Positions 27,328 through 37,112 of a DNA stretch of 64,000 nucleotides are shown piece by piece; within the stretch, counting starts at the first letter, position 1; each line of letters begins with the position of its first letter. Under the pieces are notes generated by a model that saw only the letters and a program-made list of their open reading frames with translations, was not told the DNA's origin and made no database searches. The position numbers were made by a program, and so were the translations under genes. The stretch comes from JBJMQS01 sp045802605 (GTDB taxonomy: Bacteria > Planctomycetota > Planctomycetia > Gemmatales > Gemmataceae): positions 30,317 to 94,316 of the forward strand of contig JBJMQS010000028.1 in assembly GCA_045802605.1 (NCBI GenBank), written 5' to 3'.

Positions 27328-28789
27328 TCTGGCGATTTCACCAATACCGACGGCCTCGCAAACCTAATTGCGCAACGGGAATTCGTTTCGTCCTATGCGA
27401 AGGATCAACGCCCTCCTCATTCGGATGGCCACGTTTCGTTTATGGCACCAATCTTGGATGACTGCCAGCAAGTCAAGGGTGCCGCGGGGGTAAACCTAAG
27501 TCTCTTGAGGTTTTCCAAATATCTATCGGGTCACAACAGCAACTTCCATTTAGCCTTGTTCGCGGGAAATGATGAACAACAGTCCCAAGATTCGCAGAAT
27601 TCAAGCTGGCCCCGAAAGGAGATCTACCTTGGCCCGGCGTTTCCGGTTGTTGGTCGTAACTGGCGATTTCAACTTTCTGAGTTGCGACCCTTGATCACTC
27701 CATGGAGACTAGGAGCAATCTTAGGTTGGTTAACGCCATTGGCCGAAATGGGAATGTGAATTTCGTCGATGCTGAGGTTCCGCCACTTTTAATGACGAGT
27801 GGTATCAGATGTTTATACGCTCGGGTTTAGGCATTGCGATCGCCTCACATGCGACTCATGTATTCAGCAAGGCCTCAACGTCGCGAATACTATCTCTGGA
27901 ATCTGCTGAAAGCGGGCCACAACGCTGTCATTGCGGCTCATCTTCATAGGTGACATGGTGCAACGTCAGAAATGAGGCAACGTTCGTCTTTGGTTTCACG
28001 CATATATGCTCGTGGAGGCGTCTTTCTTTGGGTCAATTACCTCAACGTAGCGACTAGAGCAAACTTGTGTCGCGAATCTGCAATCAGACCTTTTGAGATG
28101 CAGGGGAGCAAATTGCTGCATAAGCCACCAAAATAGTCAACCTTGCAGAACTAGAATGTCCAGATTCAATGAGATATTCAGTTGCGTTCCTAAGAAAGAA
28201 GAATGAACTGAGGGCCATCGGGCCATCGGTTCATAATAGGTGATTCCCGAACCAATAACGGAATCTATGGTTGGAGGTTGACGCGACTGCGGAACTGGGC
28301 GAAATCGAAGTTCGCACCACGCTAACGAACCCGTTCGTCATGGGTTTACAACGCAACTTTGTCGTCCCAAAACATCACTTTTGGACGGTCCACATGGCAC
28401 GACACACGACGCTCACCGTAGTCTGCCGCGACACGCAAGTTTCGTCCCGGTGTGTTCCTCGCGAGTTCGGTTGTGGCACAGCATTTGATATTGTTTCCAT
28501 GAACTTTCCACACAGGTTAACTACCGCATTTGGGAAATATTTGTGGAACTAGATTTGATCGTGTAAAACATCGGAGAAAATTTCCTACCATCCTTGCATT
28601 CGAGTTATGGCAAGCGTAAGGTGTTTTTCGGCCGTGCGGAGTTTACCCTCAACAACACGCCGGAGCCAGTCTGTCGCCTAGGTAATGCGCATACCTTTCC
28701 GGGAGTCTTCGCTGCCGCTGCACTGAGCGTAAACATCCGTTTCGTCGCCATGTCTGTCATCGGGTGTTTTCAACCGAAGGAGTCTTACC
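27328..28789. other. Gene-free low-GC stretch
   Basis: About 1.46 kb without a convincing gene; open frames at 27304-27759 and 28271-28552 show no family resemblance and atypical composition. It probably holds remnants left when the 5' end of the RHS gene was lost. The last 15 bases carry the ribosome binding site GAAGGAG of the next gene. Confidence 0.5.
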
Positions 28790-31700
28790 ATGATGAGTTT
28801 CTTGCGCCGCAATCCCTCTCGTTGTCGCCGATCGAATCAAACAGTGTCTTCGCGACTAGGTTTGGAGGCGCTCAGCAGTCTGTGGGGCAGCCGCAACTCT
28901 GTCGAAAAACGCGCCCGCCTAAATCTCAATGCTTTGGAGGAGCGAAGTGTGCCGGCGGTGTTAACCGTCACTTCCTCCGCTGATTCCGGCACGGGCACAT
29001 TGCGCGACGCGCTGACGACCGCGGCTTCAAACGGTCAGGCCGATACCATCCAGTTCAATTCCGGCGTGACCTCGATCACGCTGCTATCCAACCTGCCGCA
29101 ATACACCGAAGCCAAAGATCTGACCATAATCGGCAACGGCAGTTTGGTCACGACCGTTGACGGCAACGGCTACGAGATGTTTCATTTCAATGTGGCGAGT
29201 GCCAATCCGACAATCTCGGTGAAGAGCGTGGCATTGATCAATGGTTCGGCGACTCAGCCCTATCCGGCTGTCGGCTGGGGTGGCGCCATTCACGATCGCG
29301 ATGAATCTCTCATCATCGACGATGTTTATTTCAGGGGCAATCATGCCGATTTTGGCGGTGCGATCGCCATCCAACCCAGTATCGTGACGGGCAGTTTTTC
29401 GGTGTCGATTTCTAACTCGACCTTTTATTCGAATACGGGCTATCTCGCTCCCGCGCTTTACACCGACATGGCTGCCACAACCATCACCAATTGCATTTTC
29501 TCAAAGAACGTCAGCGAAACCTCGGCCGGCGCCATATGGGCCGACGGTAATAGTTCCTTGACGGTGAATAACAGCACCTTCTCGGAGAACACCTCCAACT
29601 TCGGTGGCGGCGGCGCGATCCTTTCCTATTTCGAGACCGTCACGTTGAATCAGTGCACGTTCTCCGGGAATGCGGCACCAGTGGGCGGCGCACTCGCGAT
29701 CGATTCCCATTCGAAGCTGACTCTCAACAATTGCACGATTACTGATAATCACGGCAATAACGCCGGCGGTGTTTCAATAGCGCAAAATGCCACCGTGACC
29801 TTCAACAGCACCATCGTCGCAAAGAACTCGGCATTCACAGGCGTTGATGTCGATTTCCCAGGCATCATTGGCGGCGACTACAACCTGATCGGCATTGTCA
29901 ATGACGGTGGCATGACCCTGAATGGCACGCACAACATCTTTGGCGAAGATACCGCCCCCTTGGATCCGCTCTTAGGAAGTTTGCAGAACAATGGTGGCAC
30001 AACCTTTACCCACGAGCCGCAGTCTGGTAGTCCCGCCATTAACCGCGGTAGTAACCCGCTGGGGCTCACGACCGACCAACGCCAAGCCAGTCGCAGCCAG
30101 GACTTGGCGACGGACATCGGTGCCGTGGAGGTGCATGACTCCAATCCGATTGCGTTTGCCAGTGCCAAAAACGTCAGCACCACTGGGGTCACGACCTTCG
30201 ACGTGACAGTCACCTACAGCGATAACGCTGGCGTCGACACGTCCACGATCGATGTCAATGACCTGACGGTCACCGGCCCAGGGTATTCCAGCTCCGAAAC
30301 CCCCGTCAATGTCTCGGTCAGCGGTAGCGGCACCTCCGTCACGGCCACATATACCTTCGACGCGCCCAACGGAGTGTTCGATTTCATGGACAATGGGGCG
30401 TATTTCGTCAATTTGAACAGTGATGTTACAGACACGGGCAGTCATCCGGTGGCCGCCGGTTCCATCGCTGGATTCACCTGCAAGCTGGTGGGGAACTACG
30501 TGGTGACCAACGCGAATGACTCTGGATCTGGGTCGCTACGGCAGGCAATTGCGGGCTCCAACTACACGACCGGATTGACGGACACAATCTCGTTTGACGC
30601 GAGCGTATTTGGGACCAATAGCCAGACGATCAGCCTGACCACAGGCCAGTTATCCATCTCCGATGCCGTCGACATCGTTGGCTCGGGCTCGAAGTATCTG
30701 ACCATTGAGGCCGATGCGAACAGCCGACATTTTGCCGCCAGTGTCGGCACGGTTAACCTTTCGGGTATGACTCTGGTCGGCAACTCGAGCCCATTTGGGT
30801 ATACGGGTGGGGTCACAATTGCCGGTGCGGCCAATCTCACGGACATATCGATTCACGATTGCCGCGCGACAACTGGCGGGGCACTTGTAATCGGCGGCGG
30901 TGGCTCCTATTTCGCTCCGTTCACGATCGCCGACTGCTCGTTCACCAATAATAATGCCTCGGCGTATGCCGGCGGTGTTTACCTCAACGCCGCAACTGGG
31001 TCGATCACCCGCACGACCATAGCCGATAACTCCGCGACCTTTTCCGGTGGCGGCCTCTACTTGGGGAACGTCACCAGTTTTTCGATCGACCGTTCAACGA
31101 TCTCAGGCAACTCGGCCTATTCCGGTAATGGCGGAGGCATTGAGATTTCTGGAATCGCGAGCTCCTCGGGGTATCAGTTCACCAATTCAACGTTGTCCGG
31201 CAATGATGCCAGTAGCGGTGCCGGTGGGGCTATCCATTCCTCGGCTAACAGTAGTATCCCGTTGAGCTTCCAATACTGCACTCTGACTGAAAATACCGCG
31301 GATACCGGAGGAGGCATTTCTCGAACCACCGGCAGCGGCGCGGTGACATTGGCGGACACGATCATGGCGGGGAATGTTGTCGTCACCAGCGATCCGGATT
31401 TGTCCTTTGCCTCCGCCACCAACGTGGGTGGCAATCACAACCTGATTGGGGTTGCAGATCAAGGCAACTTCACGCTGACCGGAACCAATAATTCGAGCCT
31501 TTTGGGGACAGCCGCAAGCCCGCTTGACCCGCACTTAGGGGCGCTCGCGAATAATGGTGGTCCGACGAAAACGCATGCGCTGTTGCACAATAGCGGCGCT
31601 ATCGATCAGGGAGAGACTTCACCCAGCTCGCCCTCGACCGATCAGCGGGGCACGGGTTATCCTCGAGCCTATTCGCTCGCGTCCACAAAAGTCTCCGACG

Positions 31701-32320
31701 TTGGCGCTTACGAACTCCAAGCACCCCCGGGCGTCAGCGTCACGACTAATGATCCGACACAAGGATCAATGTTGACGAGCATCATTGTGACCTTCACCGA
31801 CTCGGTGCGTTTCGATGGCAATCCGGCCGACGCATTCAGTCTAGAACAGGTCTGGAGCGGTAACACTCAAGGCTTTGTGACGTTAACCGCCTCGGTGAAT
31901 AGCTTGAGCACGGTGGTCACGCTGACGTTTGAGACGGATTTCACCGAGTACGGACAGACGATTTCAGGACACACAATCCAGACGAAGTCGCTGATTGACG
32001 GACAATATCATCTGATCATCGATGCCTCGAAGATAACGCATGACGGCGCAGAACTCGATGGCAACAACAATGGCGTCGGCGGAGACAACTACGACAAAAC
32101 GGGCGATGCCACGAATATGCTTTATCGGCTCTTCGGTGACACTGCGGGGACGAAGGCCTTCACCACTCCCCCCAACGGCACGGTGACTCAGCCGGATGAT
32201 GTCGAGTTCCGGGCCTCGTTTAATACGACAAATCCGACATTTGACTACGACGGGGACGGCAACGTCGACTTCTATGATTTTCAACGATTCCGAGCGCGAT
32301 TCAACGTTCAAGTGATCTAA
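28790..32320 (+). CDS. Secreted right-handed beta-helix protein with dockerin-like C-terminus
   Basis: 1,176 residues. The start is set by GAAGGAG at ~28777. Residues ~45-55 read LNALEERSVPAV, the conserved leader seen in many Gemmata-like surface proteins. Two pectate-lyase-like beta-helix regions follow (about 60-440 and 580-980), each opening with VTSSADSGTGTLRDAL or VTNANDSGSGSLRQAI and rich in SNSTF/GNSA turns; each ends with a choice-of-anchor-Q type closing (PLDPLLGSLQNNGGTT, SPAINRG, DIGAVE). An Ig-like or Big domain lies between and after. The C-terminus YDGDGNVDFYDFQRFRARF is a calcium-binding dockerin/EF-hand-like motif. Likely exported; a polysaccharide-binding or adhesin role is inferred. 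Confidence 0.85.
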   Translation: MMSFLRRNPSRCRRSNQTVSSRLGLEALSSLWGSRNSVEKRARLNLNALEERSVPAVLTVTSSADSGTGTLRDALTTAASNGQADTIQFNSGVTSITLLSNLPQYTEAKDLTIIGNGSLVTTVDGNGYEMFHFNVASANPTISVKSVALINGSATQPYPAVGWGGAIHDRDESLIIDDVYFRGNHADFGGAIAIQPSIVTGSFSVSISNSTFYSNTGYLAPALYTDMAATTITNCIFSKNVSETSAGAIWADGNSSLTVNNSTFSENTSNFGGGGAILSYFETVTLNQCTFSGNAAPVGGALAIDSHSKLTLNNCTITDNHGNNAGGVSIAQNATVTFNSTIVAKNSAFTGVDVDFPGIIGGDYNLIGIVNDGGMTLNGTHNIFGEDTAPLDPLLGSLQNNGGTTFTHEPQSGSPAINRGSNPLGLTTDQRQASRSQDLATDIGAVEVHDSNPIAFASAKNVSTTGVTTFDVTVTYSDNAGVDTSTIDVNDLTVTGPGYSSSETPVNVSVSGSGTSVTATYTFDAPNGVFDFMDNGAYFVNLNSDVTDTGSHPVAAGSIAGFTCKLVGNYVVTNANDSGSGSLRQAIAGSNYTTGLTDTISFDASVFGTNSQTISLTTGQLSISDAVDIVGSGSKYLTIEADANSRHFAASVGTVNLSGMTLVGNSSPFGYTGGVTIAGAANLTDISIHDCRATTGGALVIGGGGSYFAPFTIADCSFTNNNASAYAGGVYLNAATGSITRTTIADNSATFSGGGLYLGNVTSFSIDRSTISGNSAYSGNGGGIEISGIASSSGYQFTNSTLSGNDASSGAGGAIHSSANSSIPLSFQYCTLTENTADTGGGISRTTGSGAVTLADTIMAGNVVVTSDPDLSFASATNVGGNHNLIGVADQGNFTLTGTNNSSLLGTAASPLDPHLGALANNGGPTKTHALLHNSGAIDQGETSPSSPSTDQRGTGYPRAYSLASTKVSDVGAYELQAPPGVSVTTNDPTQGSMLTSIIVTFTDSVRFDGNPADAFSLEQVWSGNTQGFVTLTASVNSLSTVVTLTFETDFTEYGQTISGHTIQTKSLIDGQYHLIIDASKITHDGAELDGNNNGVGGDNYDKTGDATNMLYRLFGDTAGTKAFTTPPNGTVTQPDDVEFRASFNTTNPTFDYDGDGNVDFYDFQRFRARFNVQVI

Positions 32321-32343
32321 CGCCGTTGCCCGGTCGGAAGGCC

Positions 32344-32367
32344 GGCGCAAGCCTCAGGGCTTGCGCC
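32344..32367. terminator. Strong hairpin after the beta-helix gene
   Basis: Perfect 10-bp stem GGCGCAAGCC/GGCTTGCGCC with a TCAG loop, 24 bases past the stop. No U-tract follows, so it is either a factor-dependent terminator, an mRNA-stabilising hairpin, or a REP-like element. Confidence 0.5.
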
Positions 32368-32570
32368 GCGTCGCCGCCAGACAATTTGGGATGCTACACG
32401 ACCCCAACTCGCATCCTAGTTGCGTGACACGCGCCTCCTCGTGGGCAGCTGTCCTTCGTAACGCCGATTAGGTCGTGGCACATGTCCACGGCCACCACTT
32501 TGAAGCCCTCCCTGATCTCCGACTTCCCTAGTCTAGCGAACCTCTTGGTCTACATGGGCAAACGCCTGCG

Positions 32571-33746
32571 CTACCGGGGTCTCCGATTTTTCGGCCTTTT
32601 TTGTTTTCCCAAGTCACCCGTGACCCGATTAGTGGTGGTCATGGATAATGCCTCGTGCGTTTTGCAGGGTTGAACGTGGAGTCGCTTGTTCATTGCCCAC
32701 ACGCCGTTCACCTTTCCCGACGCCAGACCCTTCAGCCATTCCAACTGACGCACAAACGACTCGTAGTAAGGGGTACCGTATCGAAACACCATGATCGGCC
32801 CCTCGGTGCCCCGAATACCGTGCCCATACAACATCACCCGGCAACTGTCGTCGATATGTTCCATCGCATACGAGCACGGGAAATCGAATGTCCAAATCCC
32901 CAGACCCCGCTTTTCGGTCAAAGGCCCTGCGTCTTGTTGCATTCTGGCGTAGCGTGACATGATCTCTCTCTTGTACCGCTCTGGATCCTCCATTGCGGCA
33001 TGGGAAGGCTCGATGCGGTACCGGTCACTGCGGGAACCACAATCCGGATCCATCAGGAACAATTGGATGGGAATGGACTTGGCCTTCTCGACAATGAGCT
33101 GTCGAATTTCTTCACGCACGTAAAAGCCGCGCGTCAGGCCGAAACTCGTGAAATGGCGACGTGCCCCCTTCAGGCGATTCAATAAGTCTGCGAGGGAGTC
33201 GGACGTCGTTTTCAGGAACAATCGTTCTAGCGGCGACGGGGACGGGAACGTCATCGACCATTCGTTTGGGTCCACGACGGCCCAATCATTCTCGCGCAGA
33301 TTGATCTTCCCTAGCGCGAAGCGGATCTTCCCACAAGCCGACCCCAAGTTGGCAGCGTCGTGATACAGGACGCGATGGATGCCTTTTACGTCCTCGGGTA
33401 AACAGAGATTTGGAATATCCGGCGTCACCATGAGGGAGCGGCTACGTCCAAGTGTGGCAAGAGAAAACCCGAACTCCAGGATCACGTTGTCGCGAGGTGC
33501 GGGCATTTTCTTTCTCCGCCTGATAACAATATCGTCGTCAGTTAACACAAATAGCCCCATATCAACGCCTCCGATGACCTCCATCAAACGATCGAGAAAA
33601 TTGCTGCCGGGAACACCGATCTCGTCCCATCGCCGAACATCCGCGCAATCCTCGAGTTGCTGCTGTAACGCGCGTGCAACTGGAAGGCCTTCGACCGAGG
33701 AGGCAATGAAAACACTTGGCATCCGAGAAGTGACGCGTGCAACCAT
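32571..33746 (-). CDS. CAP12/PCTIR-type TIR-like nucleotide-binding protein
   Basis: 391 residues; start supported by GGAG six bases upstream. Residues ~9-125 match the predicted nucleotide-binding TIR-like family found in CBASS Cap12 and Pycsar effectors: VFIASSVEG, ...VRRW..., GLFVLTDDDIVIRRR, then RDNVILEFGFSLATLGRSRSLMV and LPEDVKGI. Relatives hydrolyse NAD+ to abort infection when a cyclic nucleotide or partner is sensed. The C-terminal ~200 residues are a separate domain (IPIQLFLMDPDCGSRSDRY, a later HGIRG...VFRYGTPYYESF) somewhat like the phospholipase-D-like/DUF5919 sensors. No cyclase gene is adjacent, so it may be a stand-alone sensor-effector. Confidence 0.75.
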   Translation of the reverse strand: MVARVTSRMPSVFIASSVEGLPVARALQQQLEDCADVRRWDEIGVPGSNFLDRLMEVIGGVDMGLFVLTDDDIVIRRRKKMPAPRDNVILEFGFSLATLGRSRSLMVTPDIPNLCLPEDVKGIHRVLYHDAANLGSACGKIRFALGKINLRENDWAVVDPNEWSMTFPSPSPLERLFLKTTSDSLADLLNRLKGARRHFTSFGLTRGFYVREEIRQLIVEKAKSIPIQLFLMDPDCGSRSDRYRIEPSHAAMEDPERYKREIMSRYARMQQDAGPLTEKRGLGIWTFDFPCSYAMEHIDDSCRVMLYGHGIRGTEGPIMVFRYGTPYYESFVRQLEWLKGLASGKVNGVWAMNKRLHVQPCKTHEALSMTTTNRVTGDLGKQKRPKNRRPR

Positions 33747-33828
33747 TGGTTCTCCAAGGACGTGGGTGCTTACGATGTGACTGAATGGATCGTAGCCGCC
33801 GCGTCAAAACGCGTTAAGAGGCGCCAAG

Positions 33829-33855
33829 AGGCGCCATGTCAATGACATGGCGCCT
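33829..33855. repeat. Perfect 27-bp palindrome
   Basis: Two 13-base arms (AGGCGCCATGTCA and its exact complement) around a single A. It lies between two minus-strand genes, 23 bases left of the next stop codon, and may act as a terminator-like or REP-type element. The core AGGCGCC is also present just before it. Confidence 0.8.
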
Positions 33856-33877
33856 ACCGGCCGCCGTTGGGTGTCGA

Positions 33878-34162
33878 TCATGATTTACGGCCGGACGAGG
33901 TCCGAATGGACTTGAGGCGTTTCTTGACCTCGTTCAGAGCCGCAATGAGATCGCCGAGCTCGGACTCATGAATCAGATATATCCGCGACTGATCAGGAAC
34001 GCCCTCGGACAGTGGCGCAATTCGGATGGAGCGAAAATGAGCGCTCAGGCCATCCAAGTTGACCGTATTTAGAAACAGCACGGCCGACTGCGTACCGACA
34101 ACCGCTTTGCACTCGGGTTTGCGATGAATCGCGGGCTCAGCCCGGGTTCTGGTCCGTCTCAT
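33878..34162 (-). CDS. Small hypothetical protein
   Basis: 94 residues, basic at both ends, with a strand-rich centre (SAVLFLNTVNLDG, SRIYLIHESELGDLIAALNEVKKRL) and a C-terminal helix. No family recognised. It lies upstream of the TIR-like gene on the same strand, separated by a long palindrome, so co-regulation is uncertain. Confidence 0.5.
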   Translation of the reverse strand: MRRTRTRAEPAIHRKPECKAVVGTQSAVLFLNTVNLDGLSAHFRSIRIAPLSEGVPDQSRIYLIHESELGDLIAALNEVKKRLKSIRTSSGRKS

Positions 34163-34701
34163 GAGTCGTTACTCCGTTGTTAGGAAAGGACAACCTTGGA
34201 AGCCGGACCGATAATTATGTTCCTCTGTTTTGTGGAATCGAATTGTGCAATCGTAATAATGTTTCGCTTTGGGTACGGCATGCCAGTTTATTTGCGAAAT
34301 CGAAGAGTACGGCAATGGGGCGGTGAGGCGATGACCTAATGCCGCTGTCATGACAGAGAAGATTTGGAATCCTGACCCGCGGCTCCCGCGAACGATTCAA
34401 GCGTAGCAAAGACCCCTAAGCTAGGCGCGCAGGCAACCTCAGAGATTATGGTTGTCATGACCGCGTCGCTCGCCCGATGTCTACAAGTCACCTATAGCGG
34501 GCGACCGCGACAAAACTGGTGGTATTTGCAGGAGCGTGGATCGCAACTCCGTCTCCGAGGTTACCACCAATTGCGGACGTGTTTCCTATGCGAGACGGGA
34601 AGGACGAACATAAGGTGCTCGATTTCGACCGGCCTTTAGCCGCCTAAGAATCCAAACCATTTCGTTGCCAGTCCGGTGCGCCAGGTAGGCTCCGTTCCTG
34701 C
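34163..34701. other. Intergenic, no gene seen
   Basis: Short open frames on both strands have no recognisable features. The region separates the minus-strand TIR-like gene from the plus-strand gene series that follows. Confidence 0.4.
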
Positions 34702-34866
34702 ATGATCTTCTCCAGAAAAAATGCCGGCAAATGGGTCGCCAGCAAGGGCGGCAAGGTGCTGGCCACTGACGCCAAGCTCTCGGGCGTTCTTAAGAAGGTG
34801 AAGGATCAGCACAGGGACTCGATCCGGCTCGACCTCGTGCCGAAGATTCGCCACCTGGCCGATTGA
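34702..34866 (+). CDS. DUF5678-like 54-residue protein
   Basis: 54 residues (ATG 34702). The layout NAGKWVASKGGKVLATDAKL then a helix LKKVKDQ and a final strand DSIRLDLVPK resembles DUF5678, a small domain in which GKWVA...GKV...SG is followed by a helix and a VP strand. The stop overlaps the next start (TGATG), so it is translationally coupled to the retropepsin-like gene. Function unknown. Confidence 0.6.
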   Translation: MIFSRKNAGKWVASKGGKVLATDAKLSGVLKKVKDQHRDSIRLDLVPKIRHLAD

Positions 34867-35402
34867 TGCGGTTCGACTTCGTGCCCTACGGCGGGAGCTG
34901 GATGCCGCTCGTGCCGGTGGTCTTCGGGAGCGGCAAAAGGAAACTTCCCCCGATGGGCGCGCTCGTCGACACCGGCGCGACGCACTCGATCCTGCCGCTT
35001 GAGATCGCGCCGGAGCTCGGCATCGAGATCGAAGCCGGCGATGGCGTCGTGATGCAGGTCGCCGGCGCCGGCCAGTTGAAGATGTTCCCTTCGCAGGCAC
35101 CGATCGACTTCGTGATCCGCGATCCGGACAGCCACATGGAGCACCAGTGGCGCGGCAACGTTATCTTCTCGCTCGGCCAGAAGCTCATCCTCCTCGGGCA
35201 CCACCAGTGCCTGGAGAAATTCGACGTGACGTTCCGCGGATCCGAAAAGGAACTCGAGATGGGCGCTCGGCTTAGGACCGAATCGATCGGCAGGCCGAAG
35301 CGGAGCAGTGACCGCAGAGCCGTCCCAACAAATATTTTTGTCGCAACCGACATCGGTGCAGCGAATACGTTTTGCTACCCTGTCACGCGGAAAATTCTCT
35401 AG
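34866..35402 (+). CDS. Retropepsin-like aspartic protease domain protein
   Basis: 178 residues from ATG 34866. The sequence LVDTGATHSILP carries the catalytic D-T/S-G of retroviral-type aspartic proteases, followed by hydrophobic strands (IDFVIRD, GNVIFSLGQKLILLG). The single motif means the active enzyme must dimerise. The C-terminal ~35 residues are not conserved-looking. Coupled to the DUF5678-like gene; the pair recurs as a unit in other prokaryotes as far as I recall, with no settled function. Confidence 0.75.
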   Translation: MRFDFVPYGGSWMPLVPVVFGSGKRKLPPMGALVDTGATHSILPLEIAPELGIEIEAGDGVVMQVAGAGQLKMFPSQAPIDFVIRDPDSHMEHQWRGNVIFSLGQKLILLGHHQCLEKFDVTFRGSEKELEMGARLRTESIGRPKRSSDRRAVPTNIFVATDIGAANTFCYPVTRKIL

Positions 35403-35550
35403 AAGCGCTAGGGCTCCCTACTTCATGGATTGGCATCATAGCTGCAAACAATAGAGGCCAAACGGTCTTAGATATCTAAACGACTGCCTAGTTGGCAGCA
35501 ACCCCGCCAGTCGGGGACCAATATGGCAGAGCCCACCCGAGACTAGACCC

Positions 35551-36507
35551 ATGGCGAACGTATTTTTCTGCTACTCCCATAAGGATGAACAGACTCGCGA
35601 CGATCTCGAAGCCCACTGCGCCACTCTGAAAAACCAGGGGCTGATTTCAACCTGGCATGACCGCCGAATCATCGCCGGCGACGAATGGGATGGCAAGATC
35701 GGTGAAAATCTGGAGCAGGCAGACATTATCCTGCTCTTGGTCACGCACAACTTTCTCGACTCACGCTACATCAACGACGTCGAGCTCAAGCGCGCTCTGG
35801 AAAAACACGCCGCCGGCGAGGCCCGCGTGATCCCTGTCATCGTGGATCACTGCGACTGGCAGGCGAGCGTTATTGGCAAACTCCAAGCGGTGCCCCCGGA
35901 CGGAAAGCCGATCGCGAAGTTTCCCAACCGAAACGAGGCGTTGGTGGAAGTCGTAAAAGCGATTCGTGAGGTAATCAAGGCCCGGGTCGGCGTGGCCAAT
36001 CCGGCACCGACGAAAGCCGCTGCCGCGACACCGCCGGCCGCGCGAATCGTCCCAGAGGCCCGGTCGAGCAATCTTCGGGTCAAGAAAACGATCACGGACC
36101 ACGACCGGGACACCTTCCGCGAAACGGCGTTCGAGTACATCGCGAAGTATTTCGATAGCTCGCTCGCCGAACTCGAAAAGCGAAACGACGGTATCACCAC
36201 CAAGTTCCGCCAAAAGGACGCCAACCACTTCACGGCAAGGATCTACCGCGGCGGCACATGCGTCAGTGAGTGCGGGATTCGCCTCAATGGCGGAATGATG
36301 GGCAAGCACATCAGCTACTCGCAACAGCCCGATTCGACCAACTCGTTTAACGAGTCGATGGACGTCGCCGACGACGGTTACAGCCTGTTCATGCGGCCGT
36401 CGATGGGCATGTGGCGTTCCGGCAGTGACGGCACCAAATCGCAGCTGAGCGCTCAAGGCGCAGCGGAGTATTTCTGGTCGATGCTGATCGAGCCGCTCCA
36501 GCGATAG
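35551..36507 (+). CDS. TIR-domain protein with unknown C-terminal domain
   Basis: 318 residues. Residues 1-~140 are a TIR domain: NVFFCYSHKDEQTRDDLEAHC, ISTWHDRRIIAGDEW, ADIILLLVTHNFLDSRYINDVELKRALEKH, with a glutamate (in NDVEL) placed like the NAD-cleaving residue of active TIRs. A Pro/Ala linker follows, then a ~150-residue domain (FRETAFEYIAKYFDSSL, HFTARIYRGGTC, SLFMRPSMGMWRSG) that I do not recognise and that may sense the trigger. Bacterial TIRs commonly mediate anti-phage NAD+ depletion. It is followed by small genes on the same strand. Confidence 0.85.
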   Translation: MANVFFCYSHKDEQTRDDLEAHCATLKNQGLISTWHDRRIIAGDEWDGKIGENLEQADIILLLVTHNFLDSRYINDVELKRALEKHAAGEARVIPVIVDHCDWQASVIGKLQAVPPDGKPIAKFPNRNEALVEVVKAIREVIKARVGVANPAPTKAAAATPPAARIVPEARSSNLRVKKTITDHDRDTFRETAFEYIAKYFDSSLAELEKRNDGITTKFRQKDANHFTARIYRGGTCVSECGIRLNGGMMGKHISYSQQPDSTNSFNESMDVADDGYSLFMRPSMGMWRSGSDGTKSQLSAQGAAEYFWSMLIEPLQR

Positions 36508-36534
36508 GCGGCTGCGATATCCAGGGAGAGAAAA

Positions 36535-36708
36535 ATGGTGCTAGCGGAGTTCCGTTGCACGTTGTGCGGTCACCGATTCGAACTCAAGGTCCTGGAAAAG
36601 GACGAGGCGCGCGACCGCTACGGTATTCCCGCGACGTGCCCGAAGTGCCGGTCGACCTACCTGAATGAAATCCGCACCATCCAAAGCGTTGAGAGTCACG
36701 CGTCATAG
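36535..36708 (+). CDS. Small zinc-ribbon protein
   Basis: 57 residues (ATG 36535, preceded by AGGGAGAG). Two CxxC pairs, CTLC near residue 8 and CPKC near residue 36, form a zinc ribbon. It lies 27 bases after the TIR gene and probably shares its transcript. Function unknown. Confidence 0.7.
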   Translation: MVLAEFRCTLCGHRFELKVLEKDEARDRYGIPATCPKCRSTYLNEIRTIQSVESHAS

Positions 36709-36746
36709 GGGCGCGGGCGCTATCCGACCCACCGAGGAGCTTCGAG

Positions 36747-37034
36747 ATGCCCGCGGACTTGTTTCCGGCCGAAGTTATCGAGATGCTCCTCGATCACATT
36801 CCTTCCATTGCTCACCATAGGATGCTCGCTCGCATACAAGAGGCGGGTTCTGTCACAAACGGGGCGCAACTGACGAAGACCGACTTCGATGTCTTGCAAG
36901 ACTTGGAGAAGATGGGACTGGTTGATCCCGGATATGCTGGCGCGCTGACGTACCCGGCCTATTGTTGGGTCGGCAACAACAATGGACGACGCCTGCTGAA
37001 ACGATTTTTGAATGGCAAGGACGACCACGACTAG
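36747..37034 (+). CDS. Small hypothetical protein, possible winged helix
   Basis: 95 residues with helix-rich pattern (VIEMLLDHIP, HHRMLARIQEAG, FDVLQDLEKMGLVD) and a wing-like turn region (GALTYPAYCWVG) that would fit a winged-helix DNA-binding fold, but no named family is recognised. The start has GGAG ten bases upstream. Position suggests it belongs with the TIR/zinc-ribbon unit. Confidence 0.5.
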   Translation: MPADLFPAEVIEMLLDHIPSIAHHRMLARIQEAGSVTNGAQLTKTDFDVLQDLEKMGLVDPGYAGALTYPAYCWVGNNNGRRLLKRFLNGKDDHD

Positions 37035-37112
37035 CTAGCATTCTGCTCATGACGCAAGTGAAAACCCTAGGCCATCGTTGCCTCGACTGAAGCCCTATGG
37101 AAGGCGGCCGCC

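Noticed and set aside
27304..27759. Plus-strand 151-codon frame
   Set aside because: Begins at the RHS truncation point, unusual composition, no recognised domain; treated as a chance frame.
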